The notes below the pieces were generated by a model. That model ran no database searches. It worked only from the letters and a program-made list of their open reading frames with translations, and was not told where the DNA came from. The position numbers were made by a program, and so were the translations under genes. Below, piece after piece: positions 42,858 through 54,247 of a DNA stretch of 64,000 nt (position 1 is the first letter of the stretch; every line of letters starts with the position of its first letter). Origin of the DNA: Whalleya microplaca (taxonomy: Eukaryota; Ascomycota; Sordariomycetes; Xylariales; Xylariaceae); NCBI GenBank assembly GCA_022497155.1, contig MU385775.1:1-64000 (forward strand). Reading direction: 5' to 3'.

Positions 42858-44415
42858 CGTCAAAGCCGGGGGGTTACGAATTCTAGGGAGAGCAAAGAGA
42901 AAGAGACACCGGCTTATGGGATAATACCCCGAGGCTCGAGATGCGGGCGCATAAGTCGTCTTTATGTCACTAATCACCAGACAACTAGACTTATATCGGC
43001 GCTGCTCGGCATTTAGCCTCTTCATTTGTATTGGTTGATATAATCTGCCGTGGACAACGTGGGGTAACACCACACTATACTCCTCATCCAATCCTTCCGA
43101 GGCCTTCCCCATACCCACTCAGCCTGCAAGCACTAGCAATAGCGTCCTCCCCACGTCCATCTTTAGCCTAGTGCTATGTGTGTCTAGTCCAACCGTAGCT
43201 TGGGGAATTGGAGACGCTGCTTCTCTCAGGGAGTCGGCATAGTTTCATGAGTACACGGAGACCGAGGTATATATTGACCACATATATACTATATTATCAA
43301 GCGGAAATAAAACAACACTGGCAGTGTATTCGCCAGGCTACCATAGGCCATCCGCAAAGCAAATTTTGGCGAACCCTTTCTCTTTGCAACGAAGAGACTT
43401 GCCAAGTATGTACGTCTCTTTTATCGCGTGTACAATCGTCCCTGCTATCACCCATGCCTAGCCTGGAAATTTACAATAATCATATATATACCGTGAGGCT
43501 ATAGTGAAATACAGGGGTTTGAATTCAAACTAGGGGCAAAGGTTAGAGTTAGAATACGCACCTTACTAATATTCATGGAGATGGTAATAACCAATGGGGA
43601 CATAGGTATTTCAAATGATACCTATGGCGAAAAATGGGTACTTGCATCATAGTTCATGGAATATAAGCCACATGCTGATTAAACTGCCGAATATAGTCTG
43701 TACATCGCTCCCAATATCATCAATATTTTGCAGTTAATACTCACTACCGAGGGTACTGGAATAGGGGCATCCTAAAGTATAATAGGGAGCAGGTATGAGA
43801 GGCTATTCGCGAAGCCGAACCATTACAGCTAAATAAACCGTCACAGACGGCACTAAGTCACTTGATCAAGATTAAAGAGGCTGAATCATTTGTGTAACTA
43901 AAGAGCCTGGAGCGCAAGAGAAAAGAAAGAGGATGGCCAACCATAAACCTTAGATCATACATACCCGGTCGGTTATTTTCAGAAAGTAAACCCTACGTCT
44001 GATTACAACACTCAAGATCCTGCTCATCCGTAACGCTACTCTCCTGAAGGCTTGTCTTCTCTTTCAAACGGCCTTCGATATTGGTCTTCTCTCTCTCTAT
44101 ATACTCGCCCTTCTTCCATTGGGCCACCTCCTGACGAAGCCTATCGATCTCCTCTTGTTCCAGAAGATATTAATATTAGCCACTTAGACTTCTGCAGCAT
44201 ATTGTCAATATTGCAAATAGATAGCATAGTTGGCCACACAAAAATATCCTATAGCATTTTGGCAGGAGATTGGTTAATTCGTGACTAGCTAACAGTCATT
44301 ATATCCCTTTGTAGCACCAAGAGCCCTCGAGCATACAACGTGTATTTTGACATTAAGTCATTTCTGAGAAAGCTACCTTGCATGTTTAAGATCGAAATAT
44401 CTATGTGTATTTTTC
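42858..44415. other. Intergenic, no gene seen
   Basis: About 1.5 kb upstream of the P450 gene and downstream of the HET gene. There are several short frames but no motifs. Confidence 0.5.
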
Positions 44416-46524
44416 TTAGATAAAAGTGAATGTCTCTGTTGTGCTGTACTTTTCAAATGCTTCGTGTAAAATCTTGTGATCCCTCCACCCACTGGGACTA
44501 TGTTGAGGGTGCAATATGCCTAGCCTCGAATAAATCTGGTGTTTCTTGTCTTCTCTGTGTAAAATCAAGTATTGAGACCAATTCTCATCTGTTGAGATGT
44601 AAAGTAGATAGACTTTTTGCGGGGGCTCCTGGCCCGATGTATAATATTCCTTAAGATCCATGTGGACCTTGAACGAATTCACCTCAATTCCCGGACGGTA
44701 TATGCGCAGTGGATCGGGGGCATCTGTATCATTTGGCCAAATGAACCAGACCGGTAGTAATCGGCCACGCAATATCAGAGAGCAACTACTGACAGCCCCG
44801 AAAGGGTTGTCGTCCACAGAGTGGAAGGTGTAGTCGATTACTTCCAGGGCCCATACTATCGCATCCTTACGTGGAGGAAGATAATAAAAAACGGTACCTG
44901 AACAGGCCCAGGACCATGTCGGCAAGGTTGATAGTCTCCGCTTCGAGTCCTCGAGGGGCTCATTTACGCACCATAGCAAGTCCTGTTCCAGAGAACCCGA
45001 CCAGAGGCCAGCTATGTAGTGCTCCCCTGGACGAATAGCCTGGAATTGTTCGGCTACAGCACCGATGGCAGGAAGCTTGTCTTCCTCGTTGGTCAAGTGC
45101 ATACCTTGATAGCCAGAAACCATGGTCCTCCATATCCAGATGACATCCTCTGTCGCAAGATGAACTCTCGGGAATATTGCTTTCTCCAAGGTGCCAGGCT
45201 CCTTAGAAAATATACTGTCCTGACGACTGCGGACAACCACTTCATTACCCTGTGGCTGCTGGCTTATTTGTTTCTCAGCCTTGTTGACGATCTTGTCGAA
45301 AAACTTTTGTTTCTTGAAAAATCCTGTCAGGATTTTGTTAGGAAGAAATTCATTTTGAGTGAGACCGCACTCGCAACTGGCAGCGCAGAAGCACTCAAAG
45401 GCCAGCTCCTGTTTTGTGAAAAATACAACTCTCGTTGATATCAAGAGTTCCTGATAGGCCCAAGCCCGGGAGAACAGAGGTGCTGCATCATCGTTCCAGC
45501 TAAAGTATGTGCCATGGAGTTGTCGCATATAGAGGGGCCAACGTTGATCGTTGAAGCATAGCTCGGCTAGCAATATTGGATTGAAGTCGCTCATGGCAGA
45601 GAATAATCCAGAATCGCTGTTGTCTCCCCAAAGAGCTGCCAGAGTTACGTAGGAGTGCTTGTAGACGTTAAACATTCGCCCTGATTCCCGAGCCCAGTCT
45701 TCCGGGTCATCCTGAACTATACAAACGCCATCAATCCACAGATACTTGAGGCCTAATCGACGTGTAAAGATAACCGCGTCCTGGAAAGTCTTAGGGAACG
45801 TAGACCATGCCATACGATTCTTGTGGCCCTGTAATCTTGAAGGCGTCGTCTGGCAAGCAGGTTGGTGCCCACCCCAGCAATAACTAAGTGCAGCATACCG
45901 TGATCCGCTAGGCACGTTTTCGACGAGTCGCACGTCCCCATCCAGGTCGTCGGGATTGACATCAATGAGTCGTGTAGGGACTGAATACGAACCAGTTACC
46001 TGAGATTCCCAACAATGCTGATGAGATTCGATTTGGTCTTTGGCCCAGAGGGAAGAGGCTTGTGTTGAGGTGTCAATGCATGTTCGTGGTGCCTTGGGTA
46101 TTGGGCGGAGAGCCTCCACTTCGCAGAACTCTGAAGGGCAGAATAAGGCAAATGACCTATGGAAGGCTCGATGCGGGTAGAATTTCTCTTGGAGTTCCTG
46201 TATTGGGGGCCTCCCGTTCTTAAGGATGAGTCCCTTCTCATAAGCCAGTAGTTCAATTTGGCAGCGTATGCAATTTTTCCTATCAGGGTTTGAAAAGAAT
46301 ATGATTAAACTCATTACGGATTGCATTAGTTTCCTCGGATCACCCATCCATCGACAAGATTTACAAAGAGGTTTCTCAGCCCAACTAGGTGACATGGAGT
46401 CAGGAACGCTGGGCCGTGAGGAATTCCACCATTCGGGTAGGATGATCTGGGGGGGGGGGCTGGGCTTTCGTCGGCTTCCTCTGTGGGAGTTGACGAGTGT
46501 TGCTGTTCCATCTCGCGGTGGCAA
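44416..46524 (-). CDS. HET (heterokaryon incompatibility) domain protein
   Basis: A single-exon frame of 702 residues. The HET domain starts at about 209 with RYAALSYCWGG and continues through WSTFPKTFQDAVIFTRRLGL, LKYLWIDGVCIVQDDPEDWA and MFNVYKHSYVTLAAL, matching the three conserved HET blocks. Before it are two CxxC pairs, CKSC at about 54 and CIRC at about 85, suggesting a zinc-binding N-terminus. The Arg/Lys- and Pro-rich first 30 residues look disordered. A long C-terminal region with conserved Trp-containing strands (LPTWSWACSGTVFYYL, typical of HET proteins) completes it. HET proteins trigger programmed cell death when incompatible strains fuse, and may act like fungal innate-immune receptors. 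A run of nine or more G near 46450 lies inside the coding region. Confidence 0.93.
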   Translation of the reverse strand: MPPRDGTATLVNSHRGSRRKPSPPPQIILPEWWNSSRPSVPDSMSPSWAEKPLCKSCRWMGDPRKLMQSVMSLIIFFSNPDRKNCIRCQIELLAYEKGLILKNGRPPIQELQEKFYPHRAFHRSFALFCPSEFCEVEALRPIPKAPRTCIDTSTQASSLWAKDQIESHQHCWESQVTGSYSVPTRLIDVNPDDLDGDVRLVENVPSGSRYAALSYCWGGHQPACQTTPSRLQGHKNRMAWSTFPKTFQDAVIFTRRLGLKYLWIDGVCIVQDDPEDWARESGRMFNVYKHSYVTLAALWGDNSDSGLFSAMSDFNPILLAELCFNDQRWPLYMRQLHGTYFSWNDDAAPLFSRAWAYQELLISTRVVFFTKQELAFECFCAASCECGLTQNEFLPNKILTGFFKKQKFFDKIVNKAEKQISQQPQGNEVVVRSRQDSIFSKEPGTLEKAIFPRVHLATEDVIWIWRTMVSGYQGMHLTNEEDKLPAIGAVAEQFQAIRPGEHYIAGLWSGSLEQDLLWCVNEPLEDSKRRLSTLPTWSWACSGTVFYYLPPRKDAIVWALEVIDYTFHSVDDNPFGAVSSCSLILRGRLLPVWFIWPNDTDAPDPLRIYRPGIEVNSFKVHMDLKEYYTSGQEPPQKVYLLYISTDENWSQYLILHREDKKHQIYSRLGILHPQHSPSGWRDHKILHEAFEKYSTTETFTFI

Positions 46525-48539
46525 TTTGAGATGAAATGTTAACCCAGTAGTATATTTCGATCGATTGAGTAAGTATCTATCTCTTATGGCGGTTGCGAAT
46601 TGCAGTACAACAATAGTGACGTGAATCTGACATGAATTGATCTCTTTTGCTGCGTTCTTTCAGCAGCATTGTATCAAGTATGTATGTATGTATGGGATTG
46701 CTGGCGGGGTAGAAAGACGCGATCAGCTCAATCCCACGGCATTATGCAAGTTGGTAGAAGTCTTGCTTAAGACATGAAGGGATTGGCGTGCTGCTTCCTC
46801 TGGTTCACACAGATTCCCCGAATGCTACCCTTACGACCATATGTTGTATGTAAGTATATAAGTAGTATGACGAACTGGTTATTGCTACCTAAATGATCAA
46901 GATACTTTCATACGTACGTACAGCTAGATCCGCATATATGATTTTTAGTACCTGAGGGCTGAAAGTAGACTTTGTGAGTATCTACATATGTAGTGCGAGG
47001 AACTCCGATGTCTTTATCAGATTAGTAAGCCCTGCTATGTATGTGTACGGATTAATGACACATGGCTTTCTCTGATCCTCACTAACTAACTAACTAGTTT
47101 TCAAGTCAGTATCAGGCTCACAATGTTGTCGTGGTTATATAATATGAGATACATGTACTTATGATACCATGCGAGACTACATACAGCCTACAATATACCT
47201 ACTACTTGAACTGGCCTTGAGCTAGTAAATACAGATCGCCCAGCACATCTTTTCACTGCAGTTGAAGTTAGGTATGGGCTTGCTGCCGAAGACATTGAAA
47301 TTGAGAATATGACATGTATGCGTAAATACTACATCTATATATGGTGTGGCTTCATGAACACTGAATACATGCATATAAGTACTTAGTATGTATGCTGCAG
47401 TCTGGTTTTCCTATCATCGACATATCGGATATAAGGGTCTGCTATATGGCCAACAATGCAAGAGCCTCTTTCAATACCTACTTCGGTATGTAGTTGAGGG
47501 TAGAATTATAGAAAATGTTTTGGAAAGTTAAGCCCGTACCTAGGTAGGATATCTGTGTACTGTAGAATATTATGTACATACAGATTACTGAACATGTCGT
47601 TAATAACCTTCTGGAGTCTAATAAATTAGGGGCTGCTCAAACGCCTCATCTGTAAACCGTGCCTACATGTAGGTACTGCGTACAGTTTACTGCGTACCTA
47701 ATACATATAAAACGTCTGAGATGACGCTAGACCCGAATGGTCAGTGTCCTCCACAACTCCACAGGTGCTCCTGATGCCCCGTGCACTGGAAGCTCCACCG
47801 GCGGACCAATGAGTGGTCGAGACTTCCCCCTGTACAGGGATATATATATGCAAGTCTGGTTGTAGGTACGGATTAGCTTGTACCATGTACTTTGTATTTG
47901 CTCCATGTACTTTGTACTTCATTTGCTGTATTTGGGCTTCTGTCTGATGTTCGTCCAATCCTTGCCAGCCCCTGTCATCAATCACATCACGCTTTTGCAT
48001 CAGGAAACTTTTCCCACTTGCTGCCCTGCGTGCCTGTCCTGCCGGTGTCATTCTGTTCTAATTTTCCTAGAAGACCGTCTGTGTGTTCGTGTAACATCGC
48101 AGGCCGTACATGTGTATTGATATTTTCCTTCGAAATCAAAACTCCAAGCCGCGTCGTGTCGGCTCCTTGCGCCGTCGTCGACCTGCGAAGAGCTTCGTTC
48201 GATCCTCGTCAGTCAGGCCGAGACATCATCACAGCCCGAGAAACGCCGTACCTATCGTCCGAGTTCATTAGCCTGTGCCGACCGAGTCTGCCATCGAACC
48301 CCCGTTTGGTTTCGGTTCGCTTCGTTCTGTTCTGTTCTTGATATCCGTCTGTCAGCAGCTATTCATGAGCACTAGCGTCCCATCAGGCGCCAATCGCCAG
48401 TCCCAAGGCAAACCCCGTCGTCCTCTGCTCCCCTGCTTCCGCTACCCGTCCGATCCTACGACGTGCTCCGGCCCACCAGTCTATTGTACTTGATGTCTCG
48501 GAGGTAGTGGGTGGGGCTGAAGACCGGCCGTCGAGGGAC
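46525..48539. other. Intergenic, 2 kb without a defended gene
   Basis: AT-leaning sequence with a (GTAT)n tract near 46679-46692 and several short frames. From about 48130 the strand becomes C/T-rich and coding-like, and part of it probably belongs to the 5' end of the kinase gene (see that entry). Confidence 0.5.
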
Positions 48540-48595
48540 ATGCAGACAAACAAACAAAAGGCCGAGGCCCTGGGACGGAAGGCCAAGGTTAGTCA

Positions 48596-48658
<63 letters not shown>

Positions 48659-51515
48659 GCAGTCCATACCTTGCCCGGGCGTTTTACCTGTTTTGCTGTC
48701 CGATATGGCAAAGGGCCTCTCTTACTGACAGTGCCTGGCTCTCTAGCTTGCCAGTTCGTACCAAGAACTCCTCGAGTAAGTCTGGAACTCTGGAACTCTG
48801 GAACTCGTCGCTGCTGCTACTTCCGATACTGATGTTGGCGTGCTCTCTCGTAGCGAATTCTCGAATAAAGACCTCAAAAATGTCGGGAACTATACCTTGG
48901 GGAAACTGATAGGGAAGGGTTCCTTCGGCAAGGTCTATCTCGCAAGCCACAAGCTCACCAATGGTTCCAAGGTTGGTCGCCATATCTTCATGTCATCTCC
49001 GTAGGAGCGTCCTGCCTGACTGCCACAGGTCGTCCTCAAGTCAGCCAACAAAGATGACTCGAACCTTGCCCGCGAGATCCATCATCACCGACAGTTCGTC
49101 CACCCCCATATTGCCCGTCTTTATGAGGTTATCGTAACAGAGACGTTGGTATGGCTTGTCTTGGAGTACTGCGCTGGTAGGTTGTAAGAGGTGGGAAGGC
49201 GGGAGCATTGTTGACAGTCTACAGGCGATGAGTTGTACAATTACCTCCTTAAAACCGGCCCGCTGGCTGTCGACAGGACGCAGAAGATATTCACACAGCT
49301 CGTGGGTGCCGTGTCCTATGTTCACCAGCAGTCATGCGTCCACCGCGATCTGAAGCTCGAGAATATCTTGCTCGACAAGCACGAGAACGTCAAACTGGTC
49401 GACTTCGGCTTTACTCGCGAATACGAAGGCAAGTCGAATCACCTACAGACGTTCTGTGGTACAATTTGTTACTCGGCACCTGAGATGTTGAAAGGGGAGA
49501 AATACGCCGGAGAGAAAGTAGATGTATGGAGCTTAGGCGTGATTCTATATGCACTGCTGTGTGGCGAACTACCGTTCGACGACGACGACGACAATGTTAC
49601 GCGGAAGAAGATCCTGTCCGATGAGCCAAAATACCCGAGCAGTCTGTCACCCGAGGCTGTGTCGTTGCTCAAGGCCCTCCTCTCCAAACGACCGCTGCTA
49701 CGACCTACGCTTCCTGAAATCCTTTCCCATGCGTTTCTAGCGGAATATGCACCTCAACAGCAAGCCATCCTGAAGTTGCACCAGCCACCCCCCTTTACCA
49801 CACATCTGGAGAAAGACTGCCTACAACGGATGCGCAGCGCCGGAGTGGATATCGATGCCGTCATCGAGAGTGTCCTCGCCCAGCGGTGTGATGTGCTGGC
49901 TGGTTGGTGGACGTTACTGCTAGAAAAGGAAGAGAGGAAAGCTCGAAGGCGGGAAAAAAGGAGGAAGGAAAAGGAAGCCGAGAATCGAAGTTCCCGTCGC
50001 TTCTCAGCAGCATCGAGCAAGCTAGAACGCATGGCACCAATTCTTGATGAGGACTCGGGTTTGCTGACCGAACCACCCTTACCGAAAGCACGGGGGCGGG
50101 CAGAAAGGAGGAGTGCTCAGTATGGCGACTATACCATCACAGATCTACCCAATTTACCCGAGTCTAAGGAGAAGGGCAATTTGAGCCCGGATGCGGGCAC
50201 GCCACCACCTCCGGTAGATAAAGATTCTGTCCGGTCAGTCAGCTCATCCCGGCAGCAGCGGCCCATACCGCCGCCAAAGGAGGGTATTCTCCGAAGCGCG
50301 AGATCCAGAGGCTCGACGCTGCACCTTGTGACTACCTCGGACGCCTTGGGGGGTAACAATGGACTGGAACCGAACCCTCCTCCGAAAGTCCGCAAGAAGC
50401 CGTCACAGGCCATCGTGGCTACGTGGAGGAACTGGACTCACTGGATCGTGGAGAACACAAGGCGTCATAGGCCTAATAAACGTGGCAGCCTCTCCACCCC
50501 GAATTTAGTCAATAAGGATGGCCAGTCGGGGACGAGTGGGAAGGACAAAAACCCGAGTCCTCGGCCTCATACTAGCAAATATCCAACAACGGCGTCGAGC
50601 GGAGTACCATCAAGCGGCGGAAACTCACCCAGTTTGCCTAATGGGAATGCTAAGGGCCATGGAGCAGCCGCCACCCATCCGGTCAGGAAACCTGTGCCAG
50701 CGCCTCTTATGACAACTCGCCCTGTGGCCCGGGTACCATCGTCTGCCTCGTCGTACAAGCGCCAGTCGTTGTCGCCGGGTCCCCTCACGCCGCGTTCCAC
50801 CATCCGCCGCTCGTCGACCGGTCTTCGGGGGCGCAAATCAACATCATCCTCTCTGTCCTCTGTTCGAACAATGCCACACCACCACCACTCACACTCGAAA
50901 GCCAGCTCCACCAGCTCCAACGGCTCCGTGTCGACGACGAAGACCCCCGGGCGCTCGCCACACCACTCGGTCAAGGTCCTCCCCGCAACGCCGACCAGCA
51001 CGTCCTTCCCGTCTAACATACGCCTCGTGCGCGGGCCGGCGCTAACCCTAAATTTCAACGAGGGGATGCCCTCGGCCCCCTCGTCATCATCATCCCACAA
51101 CAACCCGCCGGGGTCGCCGAACCCGTTCTCGTCGCTGTCGGGCAGCCCGTCGGTGCTGTTCGCGAAGCGCAAGCGCAACCTGTTCAAGGGCCCGATGCTG
51201 AACATCGGCGGCGGCGGCTCGCGGAGCGGGGTAAGCGGCAGCGGCGGCGGCGCGTCGAGCAGCCACGGCCGCAGCCACAGCCGCAGCGCCAGCGCCAGCG
51301 GCCTGGGCCGCCGGAGCGGCGAGATGGCGATCCAGGAGGAGGACGAGGAGGCCGAGGAGCAGGCGGCCGCGGACGCGGACGCCGCCGACCCCGACGACGA
51401 CGTCGAGGAGGTCGACCAGTTCAGCCCCATTCTGCGGATCCCCGGCGAGAAGGTCGAGGAGATCTACGAGGGGGGCGTCGAGGCTGAGGCGAGCGCGGCT
51501 GGGACTGGTAAGTGA
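48540..51515 (+). CDS. Serine/threonine protein kinase with long disordered tail
   Basis: Exons are 48540-48587, 48747-48775, 48854-48971, 49029-49176 and 49225-51515, giving about 877 residues from the first in-frame ATG (MQTNKQKAEALGRKAK). The frame is open and family-like upstream of that ATG (LDVSEVVGGAEDRPSRD, back to about 48370), so the real N-terminus probably lies in an unseen upstream exon. A different-frame ATG at 48366 hints at a frameshift. Kinase hallmarks: IGKGSFGKVYLA (Gly loop), VVLKSA (Lys), HRDLKLEN (catalytic loop), DFGFTREY (Mg loop), TICYSAPEM and DVWSLGVILYALLCGELPF. The type is CAMK/AMPK-like. The tail has a basic KEERKARRREKRR helix and Ser/Pro-rich stretches. Intron 1 contains a long CA repeat. 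Confidence 0.85.
48598..48655. repeat. (CA)n microsatellite inside intron 1 of the kinase gene
   Basis: An almost pure CA/AC run of about 58 bases lies directly after the GTTAGT donor. It also creates shadow frames of Thr-His repeats on the plus strand and Cys-Val repeats on the minus strand, which are not genes. Confidence 0.9.
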
Positions 51516-52620
51516 GGATGCCACTGCCGAGTTGAATAACATAGGGGTTTGACGGTGGTGGTTGTGGTGGTGCTTGTCTTCGTATGAGAAGTATATATAC
51601 CCTGGTGCATACACGTATATACCCTGGTGCATACACGCGTGTATGGAATTGCAGAAGATGGACAGACACAGAAAGACAGAGAGACAGATGGGAGGGAGGG
51701 GGGACGAAAGTCGAAGTTCAAACGGGGTGGGGATTTGTTCAACCAAAGCAACTTTTTACCTTAGGCGTGTAGTTTATATTAGTCGTGTACGAAGAAGAAG
51801 AAGAAGAAGTTGTCGGGTTGGGTGGTTTTGCTGATATAGCAGCAGTGTAGGTGGACTGCTCAGTAAGTGAGCGAGCGAGTGGGTGGTTGTTGTAAGTAGA
51901 TGACGATGTGTGGTAAGGTAAGGTGGTCTACCTACCGAGGCCTACATTGCTGTGCCCATTGAGGCTGTATACCTTGTCTCTTGTCTTGTCTCATTGCGTA
52001 TGATTTATATCTTCTGTTATAAGATAGTTCACATAGTAAGGAGGGGCTTGCTTATATATACCCAAATTGTTTACTTTGGCTTTTTATATGTTGCTGTGAT
52101 GCTTTGAGATGGGAACTGCTCTTGATCTAGGGGAATATGATAGATCACTACATATATCTACAGTATTTGGAGATAATATAAGTAGCTATATTGATTTCGT
52201 GAGAATAACCATTATTTCAAAGTTGACCTCATACAATCTATACAATCTACGCATTTCATTATGTATGCCGTAGATGAATTCAAAAGATGACAATTTCAGC
52301 TATGTCCTTGAGAGGTTGGAGACTCGGACCGCACTCCAATACTATAAGCTACTTGCCGAATGCGGTAATGCAGAGAGATCCGGCCGATAGTAGCCGTTGC
52401 ATGACCCCACATCGGCGATAAGCTGGGGCTATGACGAATGCGTGCTACATACTCATCTATTTTGAATAAATATGAACACAGCTTGAAGCAAGTAACCTTA
52501 CACTTGTGAGTACTCAGGGAGGGGTTCGAAAGTGCGTTATAGTCATCAATTGATTTCATTCATCTATACGTGAGTCAGCTGGCACGTGATATTACGTGAT
52601 TACATCCCGTAGCACCAACA
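51516..52620. other. Intergenic, no gene seen
   Basis: This spacer between the kinase and peptidase genes includes a duplicated TATATACCCTGGTGCATACA near 51593-51640 and (GAA)n near 51791. No coding frame. Confidence 0.55.
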
Positions 52621-54021
52621 ATGAAGCTCTCATCCCTCTCGCTGCTCCTCCTCAGCAGCTCCGGAGCTGTCACCGCGTCAGAGCTCCAGAAGCCCCTCCA
52701 CCTCCAACCAGCCTCAGACTCGTTCCCAGCTTCGACAACATCCGATTCCCGTCTCAGCTCTAATGCGGACACCGAAGCGCCACCCTACCGCGACGAGCTC
52801 GTCTCCCTCCACAAGTCCCTCGTGGAAATATCCTCCATCAGCCTCGACGAGAACGAAGTAGGCAAATTCCTCATCGAGTACCTCACCTCGCACGGCTTCG
52901 TGGCCAAGGCCCAGTACCTGCCTCCCGCGAACACCTCCCACAGCAGCAGCAGCAGCAGCAGCAATGCAGCAGACGAGCCGCCGCCGAAACCCCGCTTCAA
53001 CGTCCTCGCCTGGCCCGCGTCCTCGGCGCAGCATGCGAGCTCCTCCATCTCCGACAAGCCCAAGGTCCTCGTCACGAGCCACATCGACACCGTGCCGCCG
53101 TTCATCCCGTACAGCCGGACGGAGGGCCCGCTGGACGCGGACACGCTGATCGCGGGCCGGGGCACCGTCGACGCGAAAGCCAGCGTCGCGGCGCAGATCT
53201 TCGCCGTGCAGGCGCTGCTCGAGTCCGACGCCGTAAGCGCCGACGAGATCATGCTGCTGTATGTCGTGGACGAGGAGAATGGCGGCGCGGGGATGCGGCA
53301 TTTCAGCGACAGCGTGAACGGGCACCCCGACTCCGGCTCGCACTCCCAATCCAGCTCGAAGTCCAACTCCGGGTCGAGTTTCTGGGAGGGCATCCCGCCC
53401 AACATCAAAGCGGCGATCTTCGGCGAGCCGACGGAGGGCAAGCTCGCGTGCGGGCACAAGGGCTTCTTCGGCTGCACGATCGTGGCGCACGGCAAGGCCG
53501 GGCACAGCGGGTACCCGTGGCTGGGCAAGAGCGCGACGGAGGTGCTGATGCGCGGGCTGGTGGCGGTGCTGGACGCGCGGCTGGGCAGCTCGCCCGAGTT
53601 CGGCGACACCACCGTCAACGTGGGCCGCCTGTCCGGCGGCGTGGCCTCGAACGTGATCGCCGAGCGCGCCGAGGCCCGCGTCGCGGGCCGCGTCGCCATC
53701 GGGCCCGAGCTCGGCGGCGGCGGTGTGGTGGCGGGACGCCTCGCCGATGTCCTGAGGGTCGTGGACGCGGATGCGTTCGAGCTGGATTGCGTTAATGGGT
53801 ACGGCGTTGTCAGGTGCGAGTGCGAGGTCCCCGGGTTCGAGAATATCACGGTTAATTACGGCACCGACGTGCCGAATTTCAGGGGCGCGCATGCGCGGTA
53901 CCTGTACGGGCCGGGCAGCATCTTCGTGGCGCACGGGCGGGACGAGGCGATTCGGCTCGGCGATCTGGAGGGCGCTGTCGAGGATTATAAGAGGCTTGTT
54001 TTGCATGCTGTTGAGAACTAG
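52621..54021 (+). CDS. Secreted M20-family metallopeptidase
   Basis: A single-exon frame of 466 residues with strong third-position GC. The N-terminal signal peptide is MKLSSLSLLLLSSSGAVTAS. The di-zinc site residues are in order: His in VTSHIDTVPP (about 154), bridging Asp in AGRGTVDAK (about 184), the general base and zinc ligand Glu pair in VVDEENGG (about 218-219), Glu in IFGEPTEG, and a C-terminal His in GPGSIFVAHG. The dimerisation or lid domain starts HKGFFGCTIVAHGKAGHSGY. The enzyme is therefore a secreted or vacuolar aminoacylase/carboxypeptidase-like hydrolase that trims peptides or acylated amino acids. Poly-Ser runs in two places look like expanded linkers. Confidence 0.92.
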   Translation: MKLSSLSLLLLSSSGAVTASELQKPLHLQPASDSFPASTTSDSRLSSNADTEAPPYRDELVSLHKSLVEISSISLDENEVGKFLIEYLTSHGFVAKAQYLPPANTSHSSSSSSSNAADEPPPKPRFNVLAWPASSAQHASSSISDKPKVLVTSHIDTVPPFIPYSRTEGPLDADTLIAGRGTVDAKASVAAQIFAVQALLESDAVSADEIMLLYVVDEENGGAGMRHFSDSVNGHPDSGSHSQSSSKSNSGSSFWEGIPPNIKAAIFGEPTEGKLACGHKGFFGCTIVAHGKAGHSGYPWLGKSATEVLMRGLVAVLDARLGSSPEFGDTTVNVGRLSGGVASNVIAERAEARVAGRVAIGPELGGGGVVAGRLADVLRVVDADAFELDCVNGYGVVRCECEVPGFENITVNYGTDVPNFRGAHARYLYGPGSIFVAHGRDEAIRLGDLEGAVEDYKRLVLHAVEN

Positions 54022-54247
54022 GGGCTTTCGTCTGAGGGATGGATGGATGGATGGGTTGATGGGTGGATGGTGGATGGGAGATTTGAGATGGGGTGTGTGG
54101 TGATGATGTGATGAGTAGTATATTTAATACCCCTGAAGCGTGTTGGATGTATTGATCCATGAAGATTAATTAAGATTTTGATTCTCTTCCTGGACAGTAT
54201 TGATGTGATTGCTATTAATTATGAGTAGATTTCACAATATGTGTAGA

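Noticed and set aside
48456..48728. Frames rich in Thr-His or Cys-Val
   Set aside because: They are translations of the CA microsatellite in a kinase intron.
50567..51746. Minus-strand frames opposite the kinase tail
   Set aside because: They are antisense to low-complexity Ser/Gly/Ala coding sequence, with no motifs and no sensible start.
52714..54006. Long minus-strand frames (430 and 354 codons) opposite the M20 peptidase
   Set aside because: They are Arg/Ala/Pro-rich shadows created by the very GC-rich codon use of the plus-strand peptidase, which has all catalytic motifs.
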